Shown here: positions 25,056 through 33,294 of the stretch, in pieces | Layout of the letters: each line of letters starts with the position of its first letter | Position numbering within the stretch: the stretch's first letter is position 1 | Source of the DNA: JAJPHF01 sp035293805 | Lineage (GTDB): Bacteria > Chloroflexota > UBA6077 > JAJPHF01 | DNA length: 64,000 bases | Direction: 5' to 3' | NCBI GenBank assembly: GCA_035293805.1 | Contig: DATGMD010000009.1 | Coordinates: 62,001-126,000 of the forward strand | Program-made: the position numbers and the translations under genes | The notes under the pieces: model-generated | What the model saw: only the letters and a program-made list of their open reading frames with translations | What the model was told of the DNA's origin: nothing | The model's database searches: none

Positions 25056-26804
25056 CTAGCGGAACTGCGTGACGGTGTCGACCAGCGCCGGGCGGCCCTC
25101 GTCGAGCACGACGCGCTTGGCGCGCTCGACGGCGGCGCGGACGTCGTTCGGGTTCTCGATCGGGCCCTCGGCGTACCAGCCCATCGCCTTCGCCAGCGTG
25201 GCGAAGTCGGGGGCGGGCCGGCCGATCTCCATGCCGATGTAGGCGCGCTCCTCGTCGGTGCCGCGCTGCTGGGCCATGCGGATCTGGTGCTCCCAGTCGT
25301 TGTAGTAGGCGCGGTTGTTGTACATGACGACGAGCAGCGGGATCTTGTCGTGGGCGGCGATCCACAGGGCGCCGGCGTCGAACATGAGGTCGCCGTCGGG
25401 CTGGATGTCCACCACTAGCTTGCCAGTGCCCTTGTAGGCCAGCGCGACGCCGAGCGAGATGCCGATCTGCGTCGCCGTGCCCAGCGCCTTGCCCGGGTGG
25501 CGGTAGGGCTTGTCGAAGTCCCAGGTCTTGAGCGCCCACTCCTCGAGCGTGTTCGCCGTGAGCACCCAGTCCTCGTCCTTGATGACCTCCCACACCTCGG
25601 CCGCCAGCCGGCCCAGCCCGATCGGCGACTGGTCCCAGTCGGCCTTGGCCTCCTCGCGCCACTGCTTCCAGGCGGCCTCGTGGCGCGCGGCGATCGCGTT
25701 CGCGCGCTCCTTCAGCCGTGCCTCGCGGCCGTTGCTGCGGGCCAGCACCGCCTCGGCCTGGCGCTGCAGCTCGGGCACCGCAAGCGCTGTGTCGGCGAGG
25801 ATCGAGATGTCGGTCTGGATGAACTTCTGGAAGTCCTGCGACCACTTGCTGATCTCGATGTCGCCCAGGCCGATCTCGACGAACTTGCAGTTCGGCGGCG
25901 TGATGTACTCGGTGCGGCGGGTGACCTTGTCGAGGCGCGTGAGCGGGCCGTAGAGGTCGCGCACGTCGAGCGAGAGGACGAGGTCAGCCTGCTCGAGCAC
26001 GCCCGGGACGTAGGAGAGGTTCAGCGGGTGGCGGTTCGGGAAGTTCAGGCGCGCGTTGCTGTCGATGACCGGGACCGCGAGCCGCTCGGCCAGGCTCACC
26101 AGCGCGTGGAAGGCGTCGGGATTGCGGCCCAGGTAGTCGGCGATGATCACCGGGTGCTCGGCCTGCACCAGCAGCTCGGCCGCCTGTTGCAGCGCCGCCG
26201 GATCGCCCTGGATCGGCGTGTGCGTGAACGGCCGGTCGCGCGTGGGCATCTCGACGTCTTCGTCGAGCGGGTCTTCCTGGAAGCCCGCGTCGTAGCAGAT
26301 GTAGACGGGGCCCTGCGGCTGCGTCATCATGACGCGGTAGCCGCGGGCGAAGGTGTCGGGCACGCCCGCCGCGCCCATCGGCTGGTTGTCCCACTTCACG
26401 TAATCGCGCACGGCGTTGCCCTGGACGAGGGCGGTGTGGATCCAGTCGATGCGCGGGCGGCGGCGGCCCACGTCCATCGGGCCGCCCGCGCCGAGGATGA
26501 GCACCGGCACGCGGTCGAGGTAGGCGTAGTAGATGGCCATGGCGCCGTGTAGCAGGCCCACGACGTTGTGCAGGATGGCGGCCATCGGCTTGCCCGTGGC
26601 CTTGGCGTAGCCGTGGGCGATGCCGACCGCGATCTCCTCGTGCTGGCAGGTGATCATCTCGGGCTTGTTGTCGCCGTAGTTCACCAACGAGTCGTGGAGG
26701 CCCCGAAAGCTGGAGCCCGGATTGAGGCTGACGTAGGGGATGTCGTAGAGGTGCAAGAGATCGACGATCAGGTCGGAGCCGTAGCGCACTTTGCTGCCGG
26801 GCAT
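25056..26804 (-). CDS. Thiamine-diphosphate-dependent enzyme, acetolactate-synthase-like
   Basis: A 582-residue protein of the ThDP-dependent decarboxylase/acetolactate synthase class. The N-terminal Pyr domain has the catalytic Glu in CQHEEIAVGIAHGYAKATGKP. A central domain follows, and the PP domain has the metal motif QPDGDLMFDAGALWIAAH through VMYNN. The family includes acetolactate synthase, benzoylformate decarboxylase and related 2-keto acid enzymes. No regulatory subunit gene or ilvC is adjacent, so a catabolic role is more likely than branched-chain synthesis. The ATG at 26804 is set by GAGGAGGTGA. Confidence 0.85.
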   Translation of the reverse strand: MPGSKVRYGSDLIVDLLHLYDIPYVSLNPGSSFRGLHDSLVNYGDNKPEMITCQHEEIAVGIAHGYAKATGKPMAAILHNVVGLLHGAMAIYYAYLDRVPVLILGAGGPMDVGRRRPRIDWIHTALVQGNAVRDYVKWDNQPMGAAGVPDTFARGYRVMMTQPQGPVYICYDAGFQEDPLDEDVEMPTRDRPFTHTPIQGDPAALQQAAELLVQAEHPVIIADYLGRNPDAFHALVSLAERLAVPVIDSNARLNFPNRHPLNLSYVPGVLEQADLVLSLDVRDLYGPLTRLDKVTRRTEYITPPNCKFVEIGLGDIEISKWSQDFQKFIQTDISILADTALAVPELQRQAEAVLARSNGREARLKERANAIAARHEAAWKQWREEAKADWDQSPIGLGRLAAEVWEVIKDEDWVLTANTLEEWALKTWDFDKPYRHPGKALGTATQIGISLGVALAYKGTGKLVVDIQPDGDLMFDAGALWIAAHDKIPLLVVMYNNRAYYNDWEHQIRMAQQRGTDEERAYIGMEIGRPAPDFATLAKAMGWYAEGPIENPNDVRAAVERAKRVVLDEGRPALVDTVTQFR

Positions 26805-26919
26805 GCGGTCACCTCCTCTGCGCACCATCCGCCACCAGGGCGCGTTAGCCCACTATACCGGCCCGCTCTCGGCTTGTCGAGCGCGTGGGGGCGCCGGGCG
26901 GCCGGCGGCGCCGCGCCGG

Positions 26920-26949
26920 TTGAACCTGGAGGCGGGAAACCTTTAGTAT
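26920..26949 (+). promoter_or_regulatory. Predicted promoter for rpsO
   Basis: TTGAAC (-35) and TAGTAT (-10) with an 18-base spacer, about 90 bases before the rpsO start. Confidence 0.55.
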
Positions 26950-27039
26950 TCTTGAGGCCCAGTACGCATGATGTGGGCAATGCAGACGGCCGCGGACCTC
27001 ACCGCGTGGCCGAGGCGCGTAGTAGGAGATGGAGCGCGG

Positions 27040-27309
27040 ATGACGCTGACGGCCGAGAAGAAGAAGGCGATAATCGCGGACTATGCCCGCCAGGAAAACG
27101 ACACCGGCTCGCCCGAGGTGCAGGTGGCGCTGCTCTCGGAGCGCATTCGCTACCTGCAGGAGCATCTGGAGACCCATAAGAAGGACTTCCACACGCGCCG
27201 CGGGCTGCTGATGCTGGTGGGCCAGCGGCGGCGCATGCTCGACTACCTGCGCCGCGAAGACCCCGAGCGCTACCGGACTCTGATTGGGCGGCTGGGCCTC
27301 CGCCGCTAG
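27040..27309 (+). CDS. rpsO: 30S ribosomal protein S15
   Basis: An 89-residue protein that is full length for S15. Family signatures include NDTGSPEVQVALLSERI, HLETHKKDFHTRRGLLMLVGQRRR and the C-terminal YLRREDPERYRTLIGRLGLRR helix. S15 binds 16S rRNA at the helix 20-22 junction early in 30S assembly. The ATG at 27040 matches the usual N-terminus (MTLTAEKKKAII) and follows GGAG. pnp, a common neighbour, is not present. A very stable hairpin follows the stop codon. Confidence 0.97.
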   Translation: MTLTAEKKKAIIADYARQENDTGSPEVQVALLSERIRYLQEHLETHKKDFHTRRGLLMLVGQRRRMLDYLRREDPERYRTLIGRLGLRR

Positions 27310-27316
27310 CAGGTGT

Positions 27317-27372
27317 CCCGGACAGACGAGTAGGGCTGGGTACACGTACCCAGCCCTACTCGTCTGTCCGGG
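27317..27372. terminator. 27-bp perfect inverted repeat after rpsO
   Basis: Two 27-base arms, 27317-27343 and 27346-27372, are exact reverse complements separated only by AC. The arms begin CCCGGACAGACGAGTAGGGC. It lies eight bases after the rpsO stop. It is far longer than an ordinary terminator and has no T-run. The arm motif GGACAG...AGGGC resembles the hairpin at 39010-39050. Confidence 0.75.
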
Positions 27373-27387
27373 GAGCGACGCGAGGTT

Positions 27388-27498
27388 TCAGGCGACGGCC
27401 CGGCCGCGGCCGCGTTTGGCGCGATAGAGGGCGTGGTCGGCGAGCAGCGGCCATGGGTCGGCGCCGTGGTCGGGGTGGGTGGCCAGACGGCCGCGCAG
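27388..27498 (-). pseudogene. GGDEF-domain C-terminal remnant
   Basis: Thirty-six codons ending in TGA encode RGRLATHPDHGADPWPLLAD followed by HALYRAKRGRGRAVA, the typical C-terminal end of a diguanylate cyclase GGDEF domain (ADxALYRAKRxGRNRV). Nothing upstream in this frame encodes the GG(D/E)EF site. The remnant is wedged between the rpsO hairpin and the TetR promoter, so the rest of the gene was lost. Confidence 0.65.
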
Positions 27499-27586
27499 GC
27501 ACAGGTGCGCCTGCAACCGCCCGGGACCTCGCCGCCCTAGAGCCCAGCCGCCTGGGGCGGGGCGGTGTAGCGATGCGCCGGAACGG

Positions 27587-27615
27587 TTGCCATCCCGCTG
27601 TGGCGATGATATTCT
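27587..27615 (+). promoter_or_regulatory. Predicted promoter for TetR gene
   Basis: TTGCCA (-35) and TATTCT (-10) with a 17-base spacer. The start site would fall at about 27622, just before the palindromic site at 27628. Confidence 0.6.
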
Positions 27616-27627
27616 GGGAATGAAACA

Positions 27628-27639
27628 GACCGAATGGTC
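27628..27639. promoter_or_regulatory. TetR-type operator 1 (GACC-N4-GGTC)
   Basis: GACCGAATGGTC followed by GGAA, just downstream of the predicted start site of the TetR gene. It matches the site before the downstream peroxiredoxin gene. Confidence 0.6.
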
Positions 27640-27650
27640 GGAAATGGGTC

Positions 27651-28250
27651 GTGGGTGTGCGAAAAGGCGAGCTGACGCGCGAGCTGATCCTGCGGCGGAC
27701 GGCCCCGCTGTTCAACCAGCAGGGCTACTTCGGCGCGTCGCTGGCCGACATCATGCGCGCCACCGGGCTCGAGAAGGGGGGGATCTACAACCACTTCGGC
27801 AGCAAGGAGCAGCTTGCCCTGGAGGCGTTCGACTACGCGGTCGCCGAGGTCGAGCAGCATTTCTGGCAAGCGATCGCGGCCGCCGACCACGCGGTGGACA
27901 AGCTGCTGGCGGTCGTCGCGACCTTCAGTCGGCTCGCGACGGAGCCGCCGGTCCCCGGCGGCTGCCCCGTGCTGAACACGGCCGTCGAGGCCGACGACGC
28001 GCAGCCCGCCCTGCGCGAGCGCGCGCGCCAGGCGCTCGGCCGCTGGCACGCCGCGCTGCGCCAGATTGCCGTCGAGGGCGTGGAGCGCCAGGAGATCCGG
28101 CGCGACGTCGATCCCGACGCCCTGGCCACCGTGCTCCTCAGCACGATGGAGGGCGCGGGAGTGCTGACGCGGCTGGCCGGCGATACCAGCCACGTGCGCC
28201 ATGCCGTCGCTCATCTGACAAGCTACTTGGAGACCGCGGTGCGCCAGTGA
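27651..28250 (+). CDS. TetR/AcrR family regulator
   Basis: A 199-residue repressor-type protein. Residues 8-55 form the TetR helix-turn-helix: RELILRRTAPLFNQQGYFGA, then SLADIMRATGLEKGGIYNHF. The C-terminal ligand domain has PPVPGGCPVLNTAVEADD, the pattern of the QacR/NemR-like group in which a cysteine near GGCP may sense electrophiles or oxidants. Matching palindromes lie in its own promoter and before the peroxiredoxin gene 100 bases downstream, so it probably represses itself and that gene. The GTG at 27651 is the likely start. Confidence 0.85.
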   Translation: MGVRKGELTRELILRRTAPLFNQQGYFGASLADIMRATGLEKGGIYNHFGSKEQLALEAFDYAVAEVEQHFWQAIAAADHAVDKLLAVVATFSRLATEPPVPGGCPVLNTAVEADDAQPALRERARQALGRWHAALRQIAVEGVERQEIRRDVDPDALATVLLSTMEGAGVLTRLAGDTSHVRHAVAHLTSYLETAVRQ

Positions 28251-28282
28251 TCGCGCCCGGCCCCCTTTTTTTCGCGACGATA

Positions 28283-28298
28283 CCGACCGATCGGTCGG
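28283..28298. promoter_or_regulatory. TetR-type operator 2 (16-bp palindrome)
   Basis: CCGACCGATCGGTCGG, a perfect palindrome followed by AATAAC, 52 bases before the peroxiredoxin start. Its core GACC-N4-GGTC equals operator 1. Confidence 0.65.
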
Positions 28299-28349
28299 AA
28301 TAACGCTGCGGGGCCGCGCCCCGAGCGTCGGCAGAAAGGAGCATCCGGT

Positions 28350-29207
28350 ATGTTGTCCAGCTCTGGCACCGTTCTCGCCCTGCTCGCCCTAGGACTGGTG
28401 CTGGCGAACGGCGCCGTGTACTGGTCCAAGATCCGAGCCGTGCGTGTGCCGCTGCATCCTGTCGTCGAGCAGGCGCTGATGGCGATCGGCATCGGCCTCG
28501 CCGGCCTGGCGCTGGTCAGCCGTCCGGGGCTGGTCGGCGGCGTGCTGGCGGTCGTCGCGATGCTGCTCGCCGGGCTGTTCCTGGCCGTTACCCTCACCAG
28601 CCGTACGCCCCGCAAAGCGGCGGCCGTCGCCGTGGGCCAGCCGGCGCCCGACTTTACCGCGGTCGATGCTGACGGGCGTGCCTTTCGCCTCGCCGCGCTG
28701 CGCGGAGCGCCGGTCCTGCTCAAGTTCTTCCGCGGCCACTGGTGACCCTACTGCGTCGCTGAGTTGCAGCGATGGAACGCGTTCCGCCCGCAGTTCGACG
28801 CGCTGGGCGTTCGCCTGGTCGCCATCAGTCCCGATACGCCGGCCGAGGCCGCGGCCATGCGCGACCGGCACCACCTCGGCGTGCGCTTGCTGAGCGACGC
28901 CTCGCTCGCCGTGACCGAGCGCTACAACCTCGTTCACCGTACGTTCGCGCCGGTGCGCGGCCCGGTGCGCCCGCTCGCGATCCCCACGACCATCCTCGTC
29001 GACGCCGCCGGTATCGTGCGCTGGATCGACCAAACCCCGGATTGGCGCGTCCGGTCGAGCGCCGACCGCGTGCTGGCGGCGGTGCGGCAGGCGCTCGCCG
29101 GCGGTGACGGCCAGGCCGCGCCGGTGGCGCTCGCCACCGGACGGGACGGTGGGCATACGGCCGAGCGGCCCGATTGTCCGACCGGCGCGTGTGGTGTCGA
29201 GAATTGA
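28350..29207 (+). CDS. Membrane-anchored peroxiredoxin-like selenoprotein (in-frame TGA)
   Basis: Read through the TGA at 28743-28745, this is a 285-residue protein. Three hydrophobic helices (residues 1-85) precede an AhpC/TSA-type thioredoxin fold: GQPAPDFTAVDADGRAFRLA, LLKFFRGHW-U-PYCVAEL, LVAISPDTP and IPTTILVDAAG. The TGA takes the place of the peroxidatic Cys (residue 132) in the usual FFRGHWCPYC; Cys135 remains. A hairpin with AGTTG loop follows 10 bases later. It would reduce peroxides at the membrane. Extra cysteines end the protein (CPTGAC). A TetR operator lies upstream. A nonsense mutation is the alternative reading. Confidence 0.8.
28756..28772 (+). promoter_or_regulatory. SECIS-like hairpin 1
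   Basis: Six perfect pairs, TCGCTG with CAGCGA, enclose the loop AGTTG. The loop G lies 18 nt after the TGA, inside the range used by bacterial SECIS elements read by SelB. Confidence 0.65.
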
Positions 29208-29361
29208 GCCGGCCCCTCGCCGTTACTCGGAAGGCCGCGGCTGAGCTGGCTGGCCCGCGAGACGCCGCGCTCGGCTCGCCGGTGCGCGACGGTCGCCCGC
29301 TTCACTGGCGACCCGGCCAGGCGCACGGGTACAGTGAGGGGAAACGCGCGGGGAGCGAGCG

Positions 29362-30783
29362 ATGGACGGAGGCGCAGCGATGCGCGACGAGCGACCGGCG
29401 GGTAGCGCGGGCGAGCGGGTGCGGACGCGCACGGCCGAGGCGAGCCCTGAGGCGCCACGCACCGATCACCTGTGGGCGTACAATTTGCGGGCGCCGCTGC
29501 GCGTCGCCACGCGGGGCGAGGGCTGCTACCTGTACGATGCCGAAGGGCGCCGCTACCTCGACGGCGCCGCGGGCTTCGTCGTTGCCAACCTGGGCCACGG
29601 CAACGCCGAGATCGCCGATGCGATGGCCCAGCAGGCGCGCACGCTGGCGCTGGCGCCCTATACCGTCTTCGTGAACGAGCCCGCGCTGCGTCTGGCCGCA
29701 CGGCTGGCGCACTACGCTCCCGGCGACCTCGAACACGCGGTATTCACGTCCGGCGGCTCGGAGGCGGTCGAGGTGGCGGTGAAGCTGGCCCGGCAATACT
29801 GGGTCGAGGTCGGCCAAGCGTCGAAGTACAAGATCGTCGGCCGCTGGCAGAGCTACCACGGCAACACGCTCGGCACGCTGAGCATCGGCGGCAACCGCCC
29901 GCGCCGCCGGCCCTACGCGCCGCTGCTGGTGGACCTGCCGAAGATTCCCGAGTGCTATCCCTATCGCTGCCCGCCTGACGTGCCAGCGGCCGAGTGGGGG
30001 CCGCGTGGCGCCGACGCGCTGGAGGCGACGATTCTCGCGGAGGGGCCCGAGACGGTGGCGGCGTTCATCGCGGAGCCGGTGGTCGGCGCCACGCTCGGCT
30101 CGGCGCCCGCGCCGCCGGGCTACTTCCAGCGCATCCGTGAGATCTGCGATCGCTACGACGTGCTGTTCATCGCCGACGAGGTGATGACCGGCTTCGGCCG
30201 CACGGGCCGTCGCTTCGGCATCGAGCACTGGGACGTGGTGCCCGACCTGATGGCCGTGGCCAAGGGGATCACCGCAGGCTACGCGCCGCTGGGCGCGGCC
30301 GTCTGCACGGAGCGCATCTACGCGGCCTTCCGCGGCGGCTCGGGGCAGTTCGTCAATCTGTTCACTTACGGCGCGAACCCGCTGTGCTGCGCCGTGGGCG
30401 ACGTGGTGCTGCGCCTGACCGAGGAGCAGGACCTGGCGGGCCGGGCGGCGCGCGTGGGCGCCTACCTGCGCCGCCGCCTGGAGCCGCTGACCGCTTCGCC
30501 GCTGGTGGGCGACGTGCGGGGCCTGGGATTGATGCTGGGTCTGGAATTCGTACAGGACAAGGCGACGAAGGCGCCGTTCCCGCCGTCGGCCCGCGTGGCG
30601 GCGCGCGTGGCCGACGCGGCGCTCGAGCGCGGCCTATTCGTCTACCCCGGCACGGGCACCGTGGACGGCGAGCGCGGCGACCACCTGATGGTCGCGCCGC
30701 CGCTGATCATCACCGAGGCCGAGTGCGATGAGCTGGCCAATACTCTCGCCGCGGCCCTCGCCGTCGTCGCCCGCGAGCTATAG
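29362..30783 (+). CDS. Class-III PLP aminotransferase
   Basis: A 473-residue fold-type I, class-III aminotransferase. Conserved parts are the N-terminal YLYDAEGRRYLDGAAGFVVANLGHGN, SGGSEAVEVAVKLARQYW, the SYHGNTLGTLSIGG block, LFIADEVMTGFGRTG and the PLP lysine in LMAVAKGITAGYAPLGA. It transfers an omega-amino group from a small amine or beta-amino acid to pyruvate or another keto acid; the exact donor cannot be read from sequence. GGGGAG lies before the ATG. It stands alone, divergent in topic from its neighbours. Confidence 0.88.
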   Translation: MDGGAAMRDERPAGSAGERVRTRTAEASPEAPRTDHLWAYNLRAPLRVATRGEGCYLYDAEGRRYLDGAAGFVVANLGHGNAEIADAMAQQARTLALAPYTVFVNEPALRLAARLAHYAPGDLEHAVFTSGGSEAVEVAVKLARQYWVEVGQASKYKIVGRWQSYHGNTLGTLSIGGNRPRRRPYAPLLVDLPKIPECYPYRCPPDVPAAEWGPRGADALEATILAEGPETVAAFIAEPVVGATLGSAPAPPGYFQRIREICDRYDVLFIADEVMTGFGRTGRRFGIEHWDVVPDLMAVAKGITAGYAPLGAAVCTERIYAAFRGGSGQFVNLFTYGANPLCCAVGDVVLRLTEEQDLAGRAARVGAYLRRRLEPLTASPLVGDVRGLGLMLGLEFVQDKATKAPFPPSARVAARVADAALERGLFVYPGTGTVDGERGDHLMVAPPLIITEAECDELANTLAAALAVVAREL

Positions 30784-31022
30784 ATCGCTTGGAAATCGCT
30801 GTACCGTCCGTCTCGGCCTGGCACGCCCTGGCCGGCGCCTCTCGACGTGCGACCCGAGGCGGGGCGGGCACCCGCCTCGCGGCAGGCGGCCGGCACGCGG
30901 TATGCTTAGAGATGGTCCATTAGCACTTTACATAGAGGCCGTTTCCGCGAACGCTGCTGGCGGGACACCCTGCATTCACTACAGCGGCGATCGCGGGAAG
31001 TCGCTCCCGGAGGGACCGAGCT

Positions 31023-31883
31023 ATGAGCCGAAAGAGCGCGGGGACCGGCGTGCCAGTCGAGCAGCAACTCGCCTACGCGCACGATCTGCAGCGCATCTAT
31101 CGGTTGGAGCGCGAGAAGCGGCGCGAGCTGGAGGCGGCCAACCGCGCGCTGGCGGCGGCGAACGCCGAGATCAACGCCCGGGCGGAGGCCTTACAGCGCG
31201 CGGAGCAGCAGCTGGTTGCCTACGCGCGCGACCTGCGGCGGGCCTTCGAGGCCGAGCGTGCGCGCCGCGCCGAGGTGCAGGACGCCTATCTGACCACGGT
31301 GCGCCTGCTCGCCGCGGCCATCGAGACACGCGACCCGTACACCGGCGGACACGTCGACCGGGTGGCCGTCTTCTCGGTCGCGACCGGCCGCGAGCTGGAG
31401 TGGGACGACGAGCGGCTGGCGCGGCTGGAGCTGGGCGCGCTGCTGCACGACGTGGGCAAGATCGGCGTGGAAGACCGCATCCTGCGCAAGCCCGGCCCGC
31501 TGGATCCCGACGAGATGGCCCAGATGCGGCAGCATCCCGTGATGGGGGCGCACATGCTGGAGGGCGTGCCGTTTCTGCTGCCGGCCGTGACCTGCGCCCT
31601 ACGCCACCACGAGCAGTACGACGGGCGCGGCTACCCGGACGGGGTGGCCGGCGAGGCGATACCGATCGAGGCGCGAGTGGTCGCGGTCGCGGATACCTTC
31701 GACGCGATGACGAGCGACCGGCCGTACCGCAAGGCGCTGCCGCTGGAGGTGGCGACCGCGGAGATCGAGCGCTGCGCGGGCACCCAGTTCGACCCGGGGG
31801 TGGCCGCGGCGTTCCTGCGCGCCGTCCGGGCGGGCGCCATCACTCCTGGCGCCAGCCCCGCGCTCGCCACCGCCGCGCCCTAA
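31023..31883 (+). CDS. HD-GYP domain protein with N-terminal coiled coil
   Basis: A 286-residue protein. Residues 12-88 are a charged heptad-like coiled coil (LEREKRRELEAANRALAAAN). The remainder is an HD-GYP domain: His142-Asp143 in LLHDVGKIG, HHEQYDGRGYPDG around 195-207 with the GYP motif at 203-205, and VADTFDAMTSDRPYRKAL. HD-GYP proteins usually hydrolyse the second messenger c-di-GMP with a di- or tri-iron centre. No sensory domain is present, so the coiled coil probably mediates dimerisation or partner binding. GGAGGG precedes the ATG. Confidence 0.88.
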   Translation: MSRKSAGTGVPVEQQLAYAHDLQRIYRLEREKRRELEAANRALAAANAEINARAEALQRAEQQLVAYARDLRRAFEAERARRAEVQDAYLTTVRLLAAAIETRDPYTGGHVDRVAVFSVATGRELEWDDERLARLELGALLHDVGKIGVEDRILRKPGPLDPDEMAQMRQHPVMGAHMLEGVPFLLPAVTCALRHHEQYDGRGYPDGVAGEAIPIEARVVAVADTFDAMTSDRPYRKALPLEVATAEIERCAGTQFDPGVAAAFLRAVRAGAITPGASPALATAAP

Positions 31884-31895
31884 GCCGCCAGCCGG

Positions 31896-32720
31896 CTACA
31901 GCGAAGGGCGCAGGCCGTGCTTGATGGCGTTTGCCGTGTGGTGCTCGACGATGCCAGCCCACATGGCGTCGGCGCTGAAGTCGGAGCCGGGAATGCGCTC
32001 GATCGGGCGCGACACGTCCACAAACGTGCGCATTAGCGGCGCGAACTCGTCCTGCCACTCCTGGAGGACGGCGCGGTTGGCCGGGTCGTCGGCCAGCAGC
32101 GCCTTCAGCACCGCCACGCCGAGCGCCATGTGGCGCGGCTCGTCGGTCAGGCGCGTGCGGTGGTTTAGCGCCGTCAGGTGGTCGCCGTGCGCCTCGGCGA
32201 AGCGGGCCATCGCGTTGAAGCCGACGACGGCGTTGGCGCTCTCCAGCACGAAGCCGCCCTTGAAGGCAATCTCGAAGGCGTCGTCCAGTCCTAGCAGGTG
32301 CTCGAAGACGGCGCGCGGCTCGCAGGACTCCCACAGCGGCTGCCACTGGTCCTCGGGGATGCTCGCGCGGCGCAGCATGTCGCGGTCCATCTCCGAGTGC
32401 TGCAGCTCGTCGACCTGCTGGCAGATGCAGCAGCCGATGAAGTCGTAGTAGTCGAACGGCACGTTGTGGGCGGCGCGGCCCATGTACTGCGCGGCGGCCA
32501 CTTCGCCGTGGTAGAGCACGATCCAGCGCCGCGTCATGCCCTCGATATAGCCGGGCGTGACGGTGCGCAGGTTGCGCTCGTCGTCCGACAGCCGCGCCAG
32601 CGCGTCGAAGTAGCGTCGCTTCTCCTGCTCGTGCAGGCGGAAGTGCTTCTCGAAGTTCAGCCCGCCCGGCGCCTGGAACTTGCGTGGATCGCGCAGCAGC
32701 ACGCGCTCACGCACGGCCAT
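31896..32720 (-). CDS. Ferritin-like diiron protein, oxygenase/hydroxylase-like
   Basis: A 274-residue helical protein with two Glu-x-x-His motifs: VDELQHSEMDRDML in the first helix pair and LTDEPRHMALGV in the second. Further acidic residues in adjacent helices (YHGEVAAAQY and SANAVVG regions) could complete a carboxylate-bridged diiron site as in bacterial multicomponent monooxygenases and R2-like oxidases. No reductase or coupling-protein gene is next to it, so the substrate is unknown. The ATG at 32720 follows GGGAGGG; a TTG six codons earlier is less likely. Confidence 0.6.
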   Translation of the reverse strand: MAVRERVLLRDPRKFQAPGGLNFEKHFRLHEQEKRRYFDALARLSDDERNLRTVTPGYIEGMTRRWIVLYHGEVAAAQYMGRAAHNVPFDYYDFIGCCICQQVDELQHSEMDRDMLRRASIPEDQWQPLWESCEPRAVFEHLLGLDDAFEIAFKGGFVLESANAVVGFNAMARFAEAHGDHLTALNHRTRLTDEPRHMALGVAVLKALLADDPANRAVLQEWQDEFAPLMRTFVDVSRPIERIPGSDFSADAMWAGIVEHHTANAIKHGLRPSL

Positions 32721-33006
32721 CTCGCCCTCCCGCCCCAATGTGTCAGTAGCTCAGGTCCAGCGCATCGATGAGTGCCTGAGTCAGTGGGTAGACCAACGCC
32801 ATGTGCCAGAGCTGGCCCAGGTCCAGCGTTTGCCCCCTCAGAGTTGAACAGCCCAGAGACAGCGCCTCAGGACAGAGGACACACGCCGACTACCAGCAGT
32901 GTAGCAAGAGCCAGAACGCGGTACATGATTCGCCGCGCGACTGGCTCGCTCACGGCGATAGGTAAGGTAAACTACCGTACAGAACGAAGCTGCTTGAGAG
33001 GTCACA

Positions 33007-33294
33007 ATGAAGCAGGAGGCCAACCGCAGCGCGCGCATCGAGGCGCGCATCGCGCCGGAGGCGCTCGCCGTCGTGAAGCGCGCGGCGGCGCTCCAGGGCC
33101 GCAGCGTGAGCGATTTTGTAGTGGCTGCCGCACAGGAGGCCGCCTACCGAGCGATTGAGGAGTCCCACGTCATTCGCCTCTCGATGGAGGAGCAGCAGCA
33201 ATTTGTCGACCTGCTGCTCGATCCACCAGCGCCGGCGCTGGCGTTGGAGCGCGCCAGAGAGGCTCACGCCAGGCTGATTCAGGAATCGCAGTGA
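33007..33294 (+). CDS. DUF1778 (TacA-type) antitoxin
   Basis: A 95-residue protein with the ribbon-helix-helix DUF1778 pattern: SARIEARIAPEALAVVKRAA followed by LQGRSVSDFVVAAAQEAAYRAI. The C-terminal part (LSMEEQQQFVDLLLDPPAPA) is the segment that wraps the partner toxin in TacA-TacT complexes. It overlaps the acetyltransferase gene by four bases (GTGA), the usual arrangement. It should neutralise the toxin and repress the operon by binding upstream DNA. Confidence 0.88.
   Translation: MKQEANRSARIEARIAPEALAVVKRAAALQGRSVSDFVVAAAQEAAYRAIEESHVIRLSMEEQQQFVDLLLDPPAPALALERAREAHARLIQESQ

Noticed and set aside
25056..26804. Acetolactate synthase IlvB for branched-chain amino acids
   Set aside because: No ilvN or ilvC neighbour; the specific role is left open.
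28746..29207. Separate gene starting after the TGA at 28743
   Set aside because: There is no Shine-Dalgarno, and the sequence continues the thioredoxin fold directly from the upstream frame; read-through at TGA explains it better.
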